From Bdellovibrio sp. (GTDB lineage Bacteria > Bdellovibrionota > Bdellovibrionia > Bdellovibrionales > Bdellovibrionaceae): a stretch of DNA of 48,641 nt. Of this stretch, positions 16,229-26,000 are shown piece after piece. The DNA is taken from positions 1 to 48,641 of the forward strand of contig DYOP01000011.1 of NCBI GenBank assembly GCA_020720425.1. The letters run 5' to 3'. The notes beneath the pieces were generated by a model that was given only the letters and a program-made list of their open reading frames with translations, searched no databases and was not told where the DNA came from. Position numbers and translations under genes: made by a program. How positions within the stretch are numbered: position 1 is the first letter of the stretch; each line of letters opens with the position of its first letter.

Positions 16229-17026
16229 TTATATTTTGTAAGACTCGCTGGGGAGCGGAAATTGGATATTTTGAATTTGATTTATATAAGCCTCAATAGC
16301 GGCTGTTGCCTCCTGTTGAGTGTTCATAAAAGATCTGACAAATTTAGGCTTATGCTCACTTGGGTAACCTAATAAATCATGCCATACTAAAATCTGACCA
16401 TCCGTGCCGCTTCCGGCTCCGATGCCAATGGTCGGAATTTCTAATGAATTTGTTATTTCATTGGCAAGCTTGTCTGGCACGCATTCTAGGACAAGGCAAA
16501 AGCACCCGGCTTGCTCAAGTTTTTTTGCATCATTTAAAATTTTAATATATTGAGATTGAGTTTTTCCTTGTACTTTATATCCACCAATTGTGTGGATAGA
16601 CTGTGGAGTTAGTCCAAGATGGCCCATAATGGGAACTCCATTTTGGGTTAATTTTTGAATGTGTTTTAAAATCGACTCATCAGCGCCTTCAAGTTTTAAA
16701 GAATGAGCTCCTGATTGCATCAAAAGAGTAACATGTTTTAATAGTCTATCGAAACTGCCTTGATAGGTTAAAAAAGGAAGATCAGCTACGATATGTTTAT
16801 GGTATCCCTTGAGCCCCTTAGCAACGGCCTTTGTATGTTGAGCAATCATTTGGGTTGTTGCAGTTAATGTGCTGTCGTGGCCATAAACAGTCATGGCTAG
16901 GCTGTCGCCAATAAGTACCCCGTCTATATTGGTTTTAGAGGCAATTAAAGCGCTTGGATAGTCGTAGCAAGTAATCCAAGTTGATTTACGTTTTGTTTTT
17001 AAATCACGAATTTCCTGTATATTCAT
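16229..17026 (-). CDS. panB: 3-methyl-2-oxobutanoate hydroxymethyltransferase
   Basis: 265 residues; transfers a hydroxymethyl group from methylene-THF to ketoisovalerate, giving ketopantoate. Motifs: 'WITCYDYPSALIA', 'IDGVLIGDSLAMTVYGHDST' (metal-binding Asp), 'VVADLPF'-like 'IVADLPFLTYQ', 'SLKLEG', 'IMGHLGLTPQS' and the catalytic Glu in 'LVLECVP', then 'IPTIGIGAGSGTDGQILV'. AGGAG precedes the ATG, and the gene overlaps the stop of the Rossmann-fold gene by 4 bases. Confidence 0.97.
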   Translation of the reverse strand: MNIQEIRDLKTKRKSTWITCYDYPSALIASKTNIDGVLIGDSLAMTVYGHDSTLTATTQMIAQHTKAVAKGLKGYHKHIVADLPFLTYQGSFDRLLKHVTLLMQSGAHSLKLEGADESILKHIQKLTQNGVPIMGHLGLTPQSIHTIGGYKVQGKTQSQYIKILNDAKKLEQAGCFCLVLECVPDKLANEITNSLEIPTIGIGAGSGTDGQILVWHDLLGYPSEHKPKFVRSFMNTQQEATAAIEAYINQIQNIQFPLPSESYKI

Positions 17027-17706
17027 TTTATTTTCTCCTGAAGCATTGAAAAACTTTTCATGATCTCAAAAAAGGGATCACTTTTTAGGCTGTCTAAATT
17101 TGTATCTATTGTTTTTTTATCTTGTCTTACCCAGGGGCCAGTTAATGCTGTTTTATAATCATATTCAAGATTATGGGTTATGCTTTTTAAATAAAAAATT
17201 GTTTGTTTAGGTGGAATTCCCCAATTATCAAATGTGCCCATGAGCTTTTGCCATAAGGTAACACTGCCCGGGCCCGCCAATACGCATAGAGAATGGTAAA
17301 GCGCCTTTTGTTCTGGGCTAATTAGGTATCTAGGATTAGGTAGCTCCTTTAACTCATGTTTATAAAGGTGCTCACTGCTTGTTACTAATGGAATTTCTGA
17401 ATACATAGAGGATTCAAATAAGTTAAATCCGAAACTTGCCATAAGGTGAGCGTCGTAAGAATTTTTAAATATAAGGCTGCCTGAGCTGTGAATGAGGGGT
17501 TTATTGTAAGGGCTAAGTTGACTTACGAAATCTTCAATTGCCCGATCTGAAACAGCAATCCAGATTTGCTTTGCATCTCGGGCCATTTTATCTAAATCAA
17601 TTTTCGAGTTACCCTTTCTTGACCAAACACAAAATTCAATTTTTAGATTTGAAAAATAATATTGAAGATGTTTTGAAAGTCTGCCGTCGCCAATAATAAG
17701 ATACAT
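17023..17706 (-). CDS. Rossmann-fold / DUF2520-like protein; candidate PanG-type ketopantoate reductase
   Basis: 227 residues from the ATG at 17706 (a GTG two codons upstream overlaps the GGGTGA ribosome binding site). The N-terminus 'YLIIGDGRLSKHLQYYF' is a dinucleotide-binding GxGxxx loop, followed by 'CVWSRKG', 'IWIAVSDRAIEDF' and 'LIHSSGSL', the layout of Rossmann-like plus DUF2520 proteins. The C-terminal half is helical. It is the first gene of the operon and overlaps panB by 4 bases. PanE/ApbA, needed between PanB and PanC, is not in the operon, and PanG-type reductases of this broad kind replace PanE in Francisella and others. Function is inferred from context plus fold and is not proven by motifs. 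Confidence 0.6.
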   Translation of the reverse strand: MYLIIGDGRLSKHLQYYFSNLKIEFCVWSRKGNSKIDLDKMARDAKQIWIAVSDRAIEDFVSQLSPYNKPLIHSSGSLIFKNSYDAHLMASFGFNLFESSMYSEIPLVTSSEHLYKHELKELPNPRYLISPEQKALYHSLCVLAGPGSVTLWQKLMGTFDNWGIPPKQTIFYLKSITHNLEYDYKTALTGPWVRQDKKTIDTNLDSLKSDPFFEIMKSFSMLQEKIK

Positions 17707-18071
17707 AATCACCCAAAATTAGCGTTACTCAGAGTGGTAGTCAAACGGTATAACTTTGTGCCTATAGTACCTCCTATGCTTTGCCCAGAAAAATTTCATT
17801 TCTTAACAGGAATGCTTGCGGTATGGTTATTAGCTTTCTTGGCCGGGAGGTTGAGAAAGTGATTAATTTCAAGTTTACTCTTTGGCGCTGAGTAATTGAT
17901 TGAAACTTCTGAACTTAGTATCAAAATCAAGGTTTGGGTTAAAATTTTATGTTTAATCGCATTGCTTAATTATTATTTTTGGAATTATGATTAAGTGTAG
18001 GCTTATCGTATTGTCGTTGTCCCCTATTTAATTTGGATAATAAATTGGATTTATTTTAAAAGGAGTTAAAA
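17707..18071. other. Divergent intergenic region without a convincing gene
   Basis: About 365 bases between the pan operon and the cNMP-binding gene. It should hold both promoters, but no strong -35/-10 pair is clear. A possible minus-strand pair (AGTCAA complement at 17739-17744, AAATTA complement at 17716-17721, 17-base spacer) would give an almost leaderless transcript. One 28-codon hydrophobic frame (17776-17862) has no ribosome binding site. AAAGGAGTT just before 18072 is the ribosome binding site of the next gene. Confidence 0.6.
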
Positions 18072-18521
18072 ATGAAATCGTTACTAAAAAAAATCTACCT
18101 TTTTTCTGATTTTTCTGATCAGGAAATTTCGGACTTAGCTCAGATTGTAAAAGAAAAGGATTATATCTCAGGCCAGGAGCTTTTTTTCTCGGGAGAAAAG
18201 GCCAATGCTATGTATCTAATATCGTCGGGCACAGTTAAAATTATTAAGTCTACGGATGAGGCAGATGAAATTGTTTTATCAACGGTGGCAGGTGGGGAAC
18301 ATTTTGGTGAGATGAGTTTTTTAACGGGAGAGCCTCGATCCGCAACGGCCCGAATTGTAGAAAGCTCTCATGTGCTTGAGATTTTTTACAATGATCTTGC
18401 TGGTCTTATGAAAGCCAATATAAACATGTCAGAAAAATTTCATAAATCTATGGCTCGGTTTTTGGCAAAGAGATTAGTTTCAACAACGCTTGAGCTTAAA
18501 AATGCAATTGAAACACTTTAG
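18072..18521 (+). CDS. Stand-alone cyclic-nucleotide-binding domain protein
   Basis: 149 residues, one cNMP-binding beta-roll (about 5-125) and a C-terminal helix. The phosphate-binding cassette is present: 'GGEHFGEMSFLTGEPRSATARI' contains FGE and the Arg-Ser-Ala, consistent with binding cAMP or cGMP. There is no DNA-binding helix-turn-helix and no kinase, so it is a sensor or adaptor rather than a CRP-type regulator. An AAAGGAG site precedes the start. It is 20 bases before the aminopeptidase gene and probably co-transcribed; the functional link is unknown. Confidence 0.88.
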   Translation: MKSLLKKIYLFSDFSDQEISDLAQIVKEKDYISGQELFFSGEKANAMYLISSGTVKIIKSTDEADEIVLSTVAGGEHFGEMSFLTGEPRSATARIVESSHVLEIFYNDLAGLMKANINMSEKFHKSMARFLAKRLVSTTLELKNAIETL

Positions 18522-18541
18522 TTGTTTGAGGTTATAAAGAT

Positions 18542-20455
18542 ATGAAAAAATCTAAATCAGAATCTAAATCAGAATCAAAAGCAAAATCCAAGACAGGTAC
18601 ACAAGCAAAAACTATTGCAACACCCATTGCAAAATCAAATATAAAATCCAAAGCAAGTTCAGAATTTAAAAAAAATGTGCTAAAATCAAAAACTGCAACC
18701 CAATCTAGATCAAAATTCAAAACCAAAATCGAAGTTGAATCTACCGCTTACATTAAGGTAAGCAAAAACCATAGTCCTGATTTAAATTCAAGTTTTGTTC
18801 CGCTTTTTTGTTCAAATATAGTTACCTTTTCTAAATCTCAAAAAATAAAATCATGTATTGTGGTGCTTAGTCACAGTCAAAAAAATAATGTGATAAAAAA
18901 ATATTCCCATCTTATTGCAGATTCTATTGAAAAAACGGTCTTTCAAAAGGGTGAGTGGACGTATTTTTCGTTTCTGAGTTACCCAAAATCAAAAAGTCAG
19001 GCCCCCATTTCTTACTCATTTTTAGCCTCGCCCAAGCCTTTGGTAAATACGTCACATCATGGCTTGCTCGAAGAATCCAGCTATGTTTTTTTTAAAAACC
19101 AATTTGCCATTTTGTATCAAAAAATGCTTTCTCGGGGGGTTACTGAGTTTTCTTTAGATTTAGATTTTATAGAGTCTGACTCTCTGCTGCCTTCGCCTCA
19201 ATCTGCCTATTTGGCTTTGTTTTCGCCTTCCGCTTCACCTTCGTCTTCACCTTCTCGTCCTACTTCTTTGCTGTCGGGGTCCTCATCTTCTGCTTACTCT
19301 GCCTCATCGTCATGTGAGGGTCTGTTTGTTGGGCTAGAGTTGTTTTGTTATAATTATTTAAGCTTGTTTAAGGGGTCTAAGGCAGAAGTTTATCCCAAAA
19401 TAATTATATCACCTAAGTTGAAAACATCATTAGGTGCTTGTATTGACAGGGGAGCTTTAATTGGCCGATCAATAAATACGGCTAGGCATTTGGTTAATAT
19501 TCCACCCAACCTTATGACTCCTGATGCGTTTTCTAAAGTAGCGATAAGCCTATTTAAATCGAGTCCTAACTCTAATGCAGATGTTACCCTGAGCGTTTTA
19601 AACTTAGAGCAAATTAAAAAACAAAAAATGGGTCTTATTGTTGGTGTTGGCCAAGGGAGTCCCAATGAGCCCAAATTTATACATATCAGATATCGCCCCT
19701 TAGGTAAGCATAATAAGCTAAAAAAAACTTATGCGTTGATTGGCAAGGGTGTTACCTTTGATTCGGGAGGCTTAGATATAAAACCTTCCAGCGGTATGCG
19801 CCTGATGAAAAAGGATATGGCGGGTGCCTCAGCCGTATTAGGGGCCATGTATTACTTGTCACAAAGTAAATGCGACTTGCAGGTGGATGCATTTATTCCG
19901 CTTGTCGAAAATTCTGTTGATGGTCATTCTATGAGGCCAAGCGATGTTCTTATCTCTCGCAGTGGGCAGAGTGTTGAAATTCATAACACAGATGCGGAGG
20001 GGCGGCTGGTATTAGCTGATGCTATTGATTATGCTTTAACTCACAGCTCTGCCGAAAAGCCAGACGTTATTATTGATGTAGCCACTTTAACAGGAGCTAT
20101 TAAGTCAACTTTAGGCTTAGAAATTGGTGGCATATTTAGTAACGATGATCAGCTCAGCGAAGAGCTATTAAAAGCTGGGCAGGCTTCGGGGGATTTGCTT
20201 TGGAGGATTCCACTATACTCTAAATATACATCAGGATTTTCATCTCCTTTTGCCGATGTTGTTAATGCAGTTGATGGATGGGCTTCGCCTATTACGGCAG
20301 CTCTTTTTCTGGAAAGATTTGTTAAATCCACAAGGTGGGCGCATCTTGACATTTATGGATGGCAAGATAAAGCGAGCGGACCTCTTTCTCAGGCGGGGGC
20401 AAACGGTCAGGCTGTATCATTGTTGATTAAATTTTTAGAGGCCCAATCAAATTAG
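18542..20455 (+). CDS. pepA: M17 leucyl aminopeptidase with low-complexity N-terminus and Ser-rich insert
   Basis: 637 residues against about 500 for the family. The C-terminal catalytic domain (about 310-637) is intact: 'GKGVTFDSGGLDIKPS' (about 400-415; first metal Lys and Asp, catalytic Lys), 'MKKDMAGASAV' and 'NTDAEGRLVLADA' (about 482-494; Asp, Glu and catalytic Arg). It is a two-metal cytosolic exopeptidase normally hexameric. The extra length is a Lys/Ser/Ala-rich start (about 1-65, with 12-base DNA repeats at 18548-18573) and a Ser/Pro-rich insert (about 229-262) in the N-terminal domain. Both look disordered and unlike neighbouring genes. The frame is continuous, so no frameshift is implied. 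Confidence 0.93.
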   Translation: MKKSKSESKSESKAKSKTGTQAKTIATPIAKSNIKSKASSEFKKNVLKSKTATQSRSKFKTKIEVESTAYIKVSKNHSPDLNSSFVPLFCSNIVTFSKSQKIKSCIVVLSHSQKNNVIKKYSHLIADSIEKTVFQKGEWTYFSFLSYPKSKSQAPISYSFLASPKPLVNTSHHGLLEESSYVFFKNQFAILYQKMLSRGVTEFSLDLDFIESDSLLPSPQSAYLALFSPSASPSSSPSRPTSLLSGSSSSAYSASSSCEGLFVGLELFCYNYLSLFKGSKAEVYPKIIISPKLKTSLGACIDRGALIGRSINTARHLVNIPPNLMTPDAFSKVAISLFKSSPNSNADVTLSVLNLEQIKKQKMGLIVGVGQGSPNEPKFIHIRYRPLGKHNKLKKTYALIGKGVTFDSGGLDIKPSSGMRLMKKDMAGASAVLGAMYYLSQSKCDLQVDAFIPLVENSVDGHSMRPSDVLISRSGQSVEIHNTDAEGRLVLADAIDYALTHSSAEKPDVIIDVATLTGAIKSTLGLEIGGIFSNDDQLSEELLKAGQASGDLLWRIPLYSKYTSGFSSPFADVVNAVDGWASPITAALFLERFVKSTRWAHLDIYGWQDKASGPLSQAGANGQAVSLLIKFLEAQSN

Positions 20456-20585
20456 AGTTAATGCCGCGTAACAAATTAATTTCTACGCCCTCAGAATGCC
20501 GGTCAGGCTAGATCTTGATTTTTTTCTTGCTATTAAGTCTTATAAAGTATAAAAAATCACGTTCGAACTTTAACATCACAGCGGG

Positions 20586-20600
20586 GTTGAATAATTCAAC
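20586..20600 (+). promoter_or_regulatory. Palindrome in the rplK leader
   Basis: GTTGAAT-A-ATTCAAC is a perfect inverted repeat just six bases before the rplK ribosome binding site (CAGGAGG, 20607-20613). In E. coli L1 binds the rplK leader RNA to repress rplKA; this could be a related element or a simple operator. Only the symmetry is seen. An AT-rich stretch at 20515-20553 (TTGATT, TATAAA) is a possible promoter but is not well spaced. Confidence 0.35.
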
Positions 20601-20618
20601 TCTTTGCAGGAGGATCTT

Positions 20619-21044
20619 ATGGCAAAAAAAGTAACAGGCATGATCAAACTGCAGATTCCGGCAGGGAAAGCAAATCCAGCTCCTCCCGTGGGACCGGCGC
20701 TTGGTCAACATGGTGTAAATATCATGGAGTTTTGTAAACAGTTTAATGCTCGTACGCAGCAATTGGGAGATTCAATCATTCCAATAATTATTACTGTATA
20801 TCAAGACCGATCATTTACATTCATAACCAAAACGCCACCCGTGTCCAATCTGATAAAAAAGGCAATCAAACTTGAGAGCGGCTCAAAAATGCCTCAAAAA
20901 GATAAGGTTGGAAAAATTAAAAAGGCCGAAGCTATGAAAATCGCAGAAACAAAAATGCCTGATCTTAATTGCATGAAGGTAGAGTCTGGTTTTTCACAAG
21001 TGGTAGGTTCAGCTAAATCAATGGGCATAGAGCTTGTTGATTAA
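20619..21044 (+). CDS. rplK: 50S ribosomal protein L11
   Basis: 141 residues from the ATG at 20619, chosen for its position after CAGGAGG and the family start '[34 protein letters not shown]'. It forms the GTPase-associated centre stalk base on 23S rRNA. The usual upstream partners secE and nusG are absent; an aminopeptidase gene precedes it. rplA follows 11 bases later. Confidence 0.98.
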   Translation: MAKKVTGMIKLQIPAGKANPAPPVGPALGQHGVNIMEFCKQFNARTQQLGDSIIPIIITVYQDRSFTFITKTPPVSNLIKKAIKLESGSKMPQKDKVGKIKKAEAMKIAETKMPDLNCMKVESGFSQVVGSAKSMGIELVD

Positions 21045-21055
21045 CGGAGGCAAAA

Positions 21056-21742
21056 ATGTCAGGTAAAAGATTTATTAATTTGCAAAAACAGGTTAAGCCT
21101 CAGGTTTATACAACTGATGACGGGCTTGAATTAGTAATTAAAACAGCAACTGCTAAATTTGACGAATCAGTAGAGGCAGCTTTTCGCTTGGGTATCGACG
21201 CTAAGCAGGGAGATCAGCAGGTTCGGGGCGCTGTTTCTCTTCCTAATGGTTTAGGTAAAGCTGTTCGGGTATTGGTATTTGCCAAAGGCCCTAAAGAGGC
21301 TGAAGCAAAAGCAGCGGGAGCAGACTTTGTTGGATCAGATGATATTGTCCAAAAAATTACAGGAGGATGGCTCGATTTTGATAAGGTCATTGCCACTCCT
21401 GATATGATGGCGACCGTGTCAAAAGTGGCAAAAATTCTTGGGCCTCGTGGTCTTATGCCAAACCCTAAAGTCGGAACAGTTACCATGAATGTTGGAGAAG
21501 CTGTTTCTGCCGAAAAAAAGGGTAAAATGGATTTTCGAAATGATAAGACGGGTATTGTTCATACTATTATTGGCAAAAAATCAATGGGTAAAGACAAGCT
21601 AAAAGAAAATTTTCTTGTATTGATGGAGGCTATTCAAAAAGTAAAGCCTTCATCTTCAAAGGGGATTTATCTTAAAAGTATTACTCTTTCCTCTACGATG
21701 GGTCCTGGAATAAAGCTTGATCCAGGCCAGTATATAAAGTAA
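21056..21742 (+). CDS. rplA: 50S ribosomal protein L1
   Basis: 228 residues, normal length, forming the mobile L1 stalk at the E site and, in many bacteria, repressing its own operon. Signature '[21 protein letters not shown]' is split around residue 130-150, with '[20 protein letters not shown]' after it. CGGAGG precedes the start. The 146 bases after it form the L10-type leader. Confidence 0.98.
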   Translation: MSGKRFINLQKQVKPQVYTTDDGLELVIKTATAKFDESVEAAFRLGIDAKQGDQQVRGAVSLPNGLGKAVRVLVFAKGPKEAEAKAAGADFVGSDDIVQKITGGWLDFDKVIATPDMMATVSKVAKILGPRGLMPNPKVGTVTMNVGEAVSAEKKGKMDFRNDKTGIVHTIIGKKSMGKDKLKENFLVLMEAIQKVKPSSSKGIYLKSITLSSTMGPGIKLDPGQYIK

Positions 21743-21888
21743 GGGTATAGATCCTGTTATTAAAACTAAGTCGATGACCACTGGTTTGCCTTGTGCAATT
21801 AATGGCCCCAAAGCCGCCCGTAGAGACAGAGTTAACCCAATCGGTTTTTCTCTTTTTCAGTGGTCCTCGCTAATTGTAGGAGGCAAAT
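21743..21888 (+). promoter_or_regulatory. L10-type leader RNA before rplJ
   Basis: The 146-base gap between rplA and rplJ holds the long-range pair GACCACTG (21776-21783) with CAGTGGTC (21858-21865), eight perfect base pairs closing a structured region with GCC-rich and 'GTAGAGACAG' segments, just upstream of the rplJ ribosome binding site (AGGAGG). Position and architecture match the bacterial L10 leader, through which excess L10(L12)4 represses rplJL. The pairing is seen; the assignment is by position and shape. Confidence 0.75.
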
Positions 21889-22410
21889 ATGATTACAAGA
21901 GAAACAAAAAAAGAGTTAATAAGCTCAGTATCAAATTCATTAAAAAGTTCAAAAGCATTTTTCTTGGTCGACTTTAAAGGTCTTAAAGTTGAGCAGGTTA
22001 CTAGCCTAAGAAAAAAACTCTTTCCGCTTAAAGGCGAAATGAAAGTGGCTCGCAATACGCTAGCCACTATTGCACTTAAAGGTGAAGGCGTTACCGATGA
22101 GTCGCTAATGAATGCCCTTGAAGGTACAAATGCATTTGTTTTTGCTTTTGAAGATGCAGCATCGGTTGCAAAAGCAATTCATGAATATTCAAAAGACAAT
22201 GAAGCGTTAAAACTTAAAAGTGGATACATGGAAGGTAAGGCTTTGTCTGCTAAAGATGTTACATTTTTAGCTACTCTGCCATCAAAAGATGTCCTGCGGG
22301 CTCAGTTTCTTGGGGTGCTTTCAGCGCCGGCTTCGAAATTTGTTCGAACGCTTAATGAGGTTCCTGCCTCATTGGCAAGGGTATTAAACTCAAAAGCAGA
22401 GCAGGGTTAA
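21889..22410 (+). CDS. rplJ: 50S ribosomal protein L10
   Basis: 173 residues. Base of the L7/L12 stalk; binds 23S rRNA with its N-terminal domain and L12 dimers with its C-terminal helix. 'FFLVDFKGLKVEQVTSLRKKL' and 'VARNTLATIAL' are family blocks. AGGAGG precedes the ATG, and the upstream leader suggests autoregulation. rplL follows after 77 bases. Confidence 0.97.
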   Translation: MITRETKKELISSVSNSLKSSKAFFLVDFKGLKVEQVTSLRKKLFPLKGEMKVARNTLATIALKGEGVTDESLMNALEGTNAFVFAFEDAASVAKAIHEYSKDNEALKLKSGYMEGKALSAKDVTFLATLPSKDVLRAQFLGVLSAPASKFVRTLNEVPASLARVLNSKAEQG

Positions 22411-22487
22411 ATTAAGGATAAAATAATTAAGTAAAATTAAATTAAAGATAACAAACTGATCACAGATCAAATAACTAAGGAGGACTT

Positions 22488-22865
22488 ATGTCATTAACAA
22501 ACGATCAAATCGTAGAAGAGCTATCAAAAAAAACTGTTCTTGAGATTGCAGAGCTAGTAAAAATGCTTGAAGAAAAATGGGGTGTTTCAGCTGCGGCTCC
22601 TGTTGCTGTTGCTGCTGCTGGTGGCGGTGCTGCTGCTGCTCCTGCTGAAGAGAAAACAGCTTTTGATGTTGTTCTTAAAGAAGCTGGTGCTAATAAAATT
22701 AACGTAATTAAAGAAGTTCGCGCAATTACAGGTCTTGGTCTTGCTGAAGCTAAAGCTTTAGTAGAAGGTGCTCCTAAGAATGTAAAAGAAGCTGTAGCTA
22801 AAGATGAAGCTGAGAAGATGAAAAAGACATTGGAAGCAGCTGGCGCAAAAGTTGAACTTAAGTAA
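22488..22865 (+). CDS. rplL: 50S ribosomal protein L7/L12
   Basis: 125 residues with the N-terminal dimer domain, an Ala/Gly hinge (about 36-54, '[19 protein letters not shown]') and the C-terminal factor-binding domain '[20 protein letters not shown]', '[20 protein letters not shown]'. It recruits and stimulates translation GTPases. AAGGAGG before the start is strong, as expected for a four-copy protein. A terminator-like hairpin follows. Confidence 0.98.
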   Translation: MSLTNDQIVEELSKKTVLEIAELVKMLEEKWGVSAAAPVAVAAAGGGAAAAPAEEKTAFDVVLKEAGANKINVIKEVRAITGLGLAEAKALVEGAPKNVKEAVAKDEAEKMKKTLEAAGAKVELK

Positions 22866-22888
22866 TCTACTTTGATATTGTATTTTTT

Positions 22889-22932
22889 AACATGGGGGTT
22901 CATGCGTTGAACCTCCATGTTGATTTTTTTTT
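22889..22932 (+). terminator. Intrinsic terminator/attenuator between rplL and rpoB
   Basis: AACATGGGGGTTCA (22889-22902) pairs with TTGAACCTCCATGTT (22907-22921) with one wobble, a stem of 14 pairs with a tiny loop, followed by nine T (22924-22932). It is a strong rho-independent terminator in the position of the known partial rplL-rpoB attenuator of E. coli, so it probably sets the ratio of ribosomal protein to RNA polymerase mRNA. A second small repeat CAGGCT/AGCCTG (22971-22976, 22990-22995) follows in the rpoB leader. Confidence 0.9.
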
Positions 22933-23045
22933 AAAGTCGTGTTTCTAATCAAAAACTATCGTGGGGTTGACAGGCTCCTCCGCTCAAACAGCCTGAGATT
23001 TCTAAATATTTATGCTGGTAATTTTTTATGATTGAGGAGTTATAG

Positions 23046-26000
23046 ATGAAAGAAGCCACGATCACGGGTTCTAATCTTCGTTTGCGCAAATCGTTCTCTA
23101 AAAATCGACAACCAATAATGATCCCTAACCTGATTGAGCTTCAGCGATATTCGTATGAGCAGTTTTTGCAAAAAGACGTTGATTCAGATCGTAGACAGGA
23201 AATGGGGCTTCAAAGTGTTTTTCGATCTGTTTTTCCAATTACAGACTTTAATAACACAGCTCATCTTGAATATGTTTCATATGCGTTTGAGGCGCCTAAA
23301 TATGATGTTGATGAGTGCCGTCAGCGAGGAATGACTTTTGAGTCGGCATTAAAGGTAACACTTCGGTTGGTTGTTTTTGATGTTGACGAAGAGACAGAGG
23401 CTCGTAGCATTCGCGACGTGAAAGAACAAGAAATTTATCTAGGCACTTTGCCCTTGATGACAAATAATGGTTCATTTATTGTTAATGGGGTTGAGCGCGT
23501 TGTTGTTTCTCAGTTGCATCGTTCTCCCGGTGTATTTTTTGATCACGATGGTGGAAAGGCTAATGCCTCCGGAAAACTCTTATATAATGCACGAGTTATT
23601 CCTTATCGTGGTTCTTGGTTGGATTTTGAATTTGATCAAAAAGACCTTATTCATGCCCGTATTGATAGGCGAAGAAAGTTTCCAGCCACCGTCATACTTA
23701 AGGCCCTTGGTTATACGACAGATCAATTATTAAGTTATTTTTACGATATTGACGAAATTCATATTCGTGGAGATCAATTTTTCAGAAAGCTTGATCTTGA
23801 GAGAATGTCGGGACAGAGGGCTTTATCAGATATCGTTGAGCCAAAATCAGGCGAAGTTTTAGTAAAAGCAGGGCGCCGTATAACTCGTGCCATAGTTAAA
23901 AAAATTCAACAGTTAGATATCAAGGAGCTTGAGGTTTCTTTTGATGAGCTTGTCGGACGAGTGTTAGCTCGTCCCATCATCGAAGAAGATACAGGTGAAA
24001 TCATTATTGATTCTAACGTAGAGCTAGAAAAAGCCCATATTTTAAAAATTAAGGAACTTGGAGTTCAGAATATTCATGTTATCTTTTTTGATGGATTAAC
24101 TGTAGGTCCATTTTTAAGAAACACCCTTCTTGTCGACAAGGTATCGAGTCGTGACGAAGCGCTTATACGAATTTTCCAACAGCTACGTCCTGGTGAGCCT
24201 GTTTCTGCAGAGGTTGCAAAAACATTCTTTCAGCGATTGTTTTTCGATCCTGAAACCTATGACCTGTCTGAAGTTGGTCGTATTAAAATCAATCATAAGT
24301 TTTCTATTCCTATGGATGAGTGTCCGCCTGATTTTAGAGTTCTAACTCCTAAAGATATTTTAGCTTCTGTTAAATATCTAGTGGACCTCAGAAACGGTAA
24401 AGGCATAGTTGATGACATTGATCATCTTGGTAATAGGCGTGTGCGATCAGTCGGTGAGTTGCTAGAAAACCAATTCAGGATTGGTCTTGTTAGGATGGAA
24501 AGGGCGATTCGTGAGAGGATGAGTCTTCAAGACCTTGAAACGATGATGCCTTACGATCTTGTTAACGCAAAGCCTGTTAGTGCGGTCGTGAAAGAGTTTT
24601 TTAATTCTTCTCAGCTTTCGCAGTTTATGGATCAGACAAATCCCTTATCTGAAATCACCCACAAGCGAAGATTGTCTGCTCTAGGACCTGGAGGCTTAAG
24701 TCGTGATCGGGCGGGATTTGAAGTGCGAGACGTTCATCCTACGCATTATGGCCGAATTTGTCCGATTGAAACTCCAGAAGGGCCCAATATTGGTCTTATC
24801 TCGTCTTTAGCAACTTATGCTCGAATTAACCAGTATGGATTTATTGAAACCCCCTATAGAAAGTGGGAAAATGGTAAACTTTCAGCTGATATCGTTTATC
24901 TTTCTGCTCTTGAAGAAGCGGGGCAAGTCATTGCGCCAGCTCCGCGTGATCTTGAAAACTTTATTAAAGAAGATACCCGTGTAATTTCAAGAAAAGATGG
25001 TGAATATATACCTGCAGAGCGAGATGGCATTTCATTGATGGATGTTTCTCCTGCTCAGTTAGTATCAATTGCCGCAAGTTTAATTCCTTTTCTTGAGCAT
25101 GATGATGCTAACCGTGCCTTGATGGGATCAAACATGCAACGGCAGGCAGTTCCATTGATTCGTTCAAAGTCACCATTGGTTGGGACAGGGGTCGAAAAGC
25201 TGGTTGCAAGAGATTCTGGCACATCAGTTGTTGCTCTAAATGATGGAATTATAGAAGAGGTTGATGCCTCTCGAATTGTGGTTCGCAGGCTTGCCAAAGG
25301 CGGAGAGCTTGGGGCCAATGTTGATATTTATAATTTAACAAAATACCAAAGAACAAATACCAACACTTGTTTTAATCAAAAACCAATTGTTCAAAAGGGT
25401 GATATCGTAAGAAAAACTGAAATTATAGCCGACGGTCCCTCAACAGAGCTTGGTGAGTTGGCGCTGGGGCAAAACGTGATTGTCGCGTTTATGCCTTGGA
25501 TGGGGTATAACTTTGAGGATTCTATTCTTATCTCTGAAAGACTTATTACAGATGACGTTTACACTTCTATTCATATCGAAGAGTTTGAATGTCTTGCTCG
25601 AGACACAAAGCTAGGAAAAGAAGAGATCACAAGAGATATTGCCAATGTCGGAGAAGAGGCTCTTAAGGACCTAGATGGATCTGGTATCATTCGAGTCGGA
25701 GCAAGCGTAAGGCCTGGTTCTATTATGGTTGGTAAAGTAACACCAAAAGGCGAATCGCAATTGTCTCCTGAAGAAAAGCTATTAAGGGCAATTTTTGGAG
25801 ATAAGGCAGGAGATGTAAGAGACAGCTCGCTAAGGGCTCCTCCCGGGGTTTTTGGAACCGTAATTGACGTTCAGGTTTACAGTCGCGATGGCGCAGATAA
25901 AGATCCTCGAATGCTTGAAATTATTGGTGAAAAAAAGACGAAGCACGAAAAAGATTTTAAAATTGAGCAAAACGTTATTAGAAATAACGCGATTGAAAAA

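Noticed and set aside
17776-17862. 28-codon hydrophobic frame in the pan/cNMP intergenic gap
   Set aside because: Looks like a membrane peptide but lacks any ribosome binding site, and such frames are common by chance.
18532-18726. Minus-strand Asp/Phe-rich frame
   Set aside because: It is the antisense of the Lys/Ser repeats at the start of the aminopeptidase gene.
22505-22918. Minus-strand 137-codon frame
   Set aside because: Antisense of rplL, made open by its biased Ala codons; the rplL product is certain.
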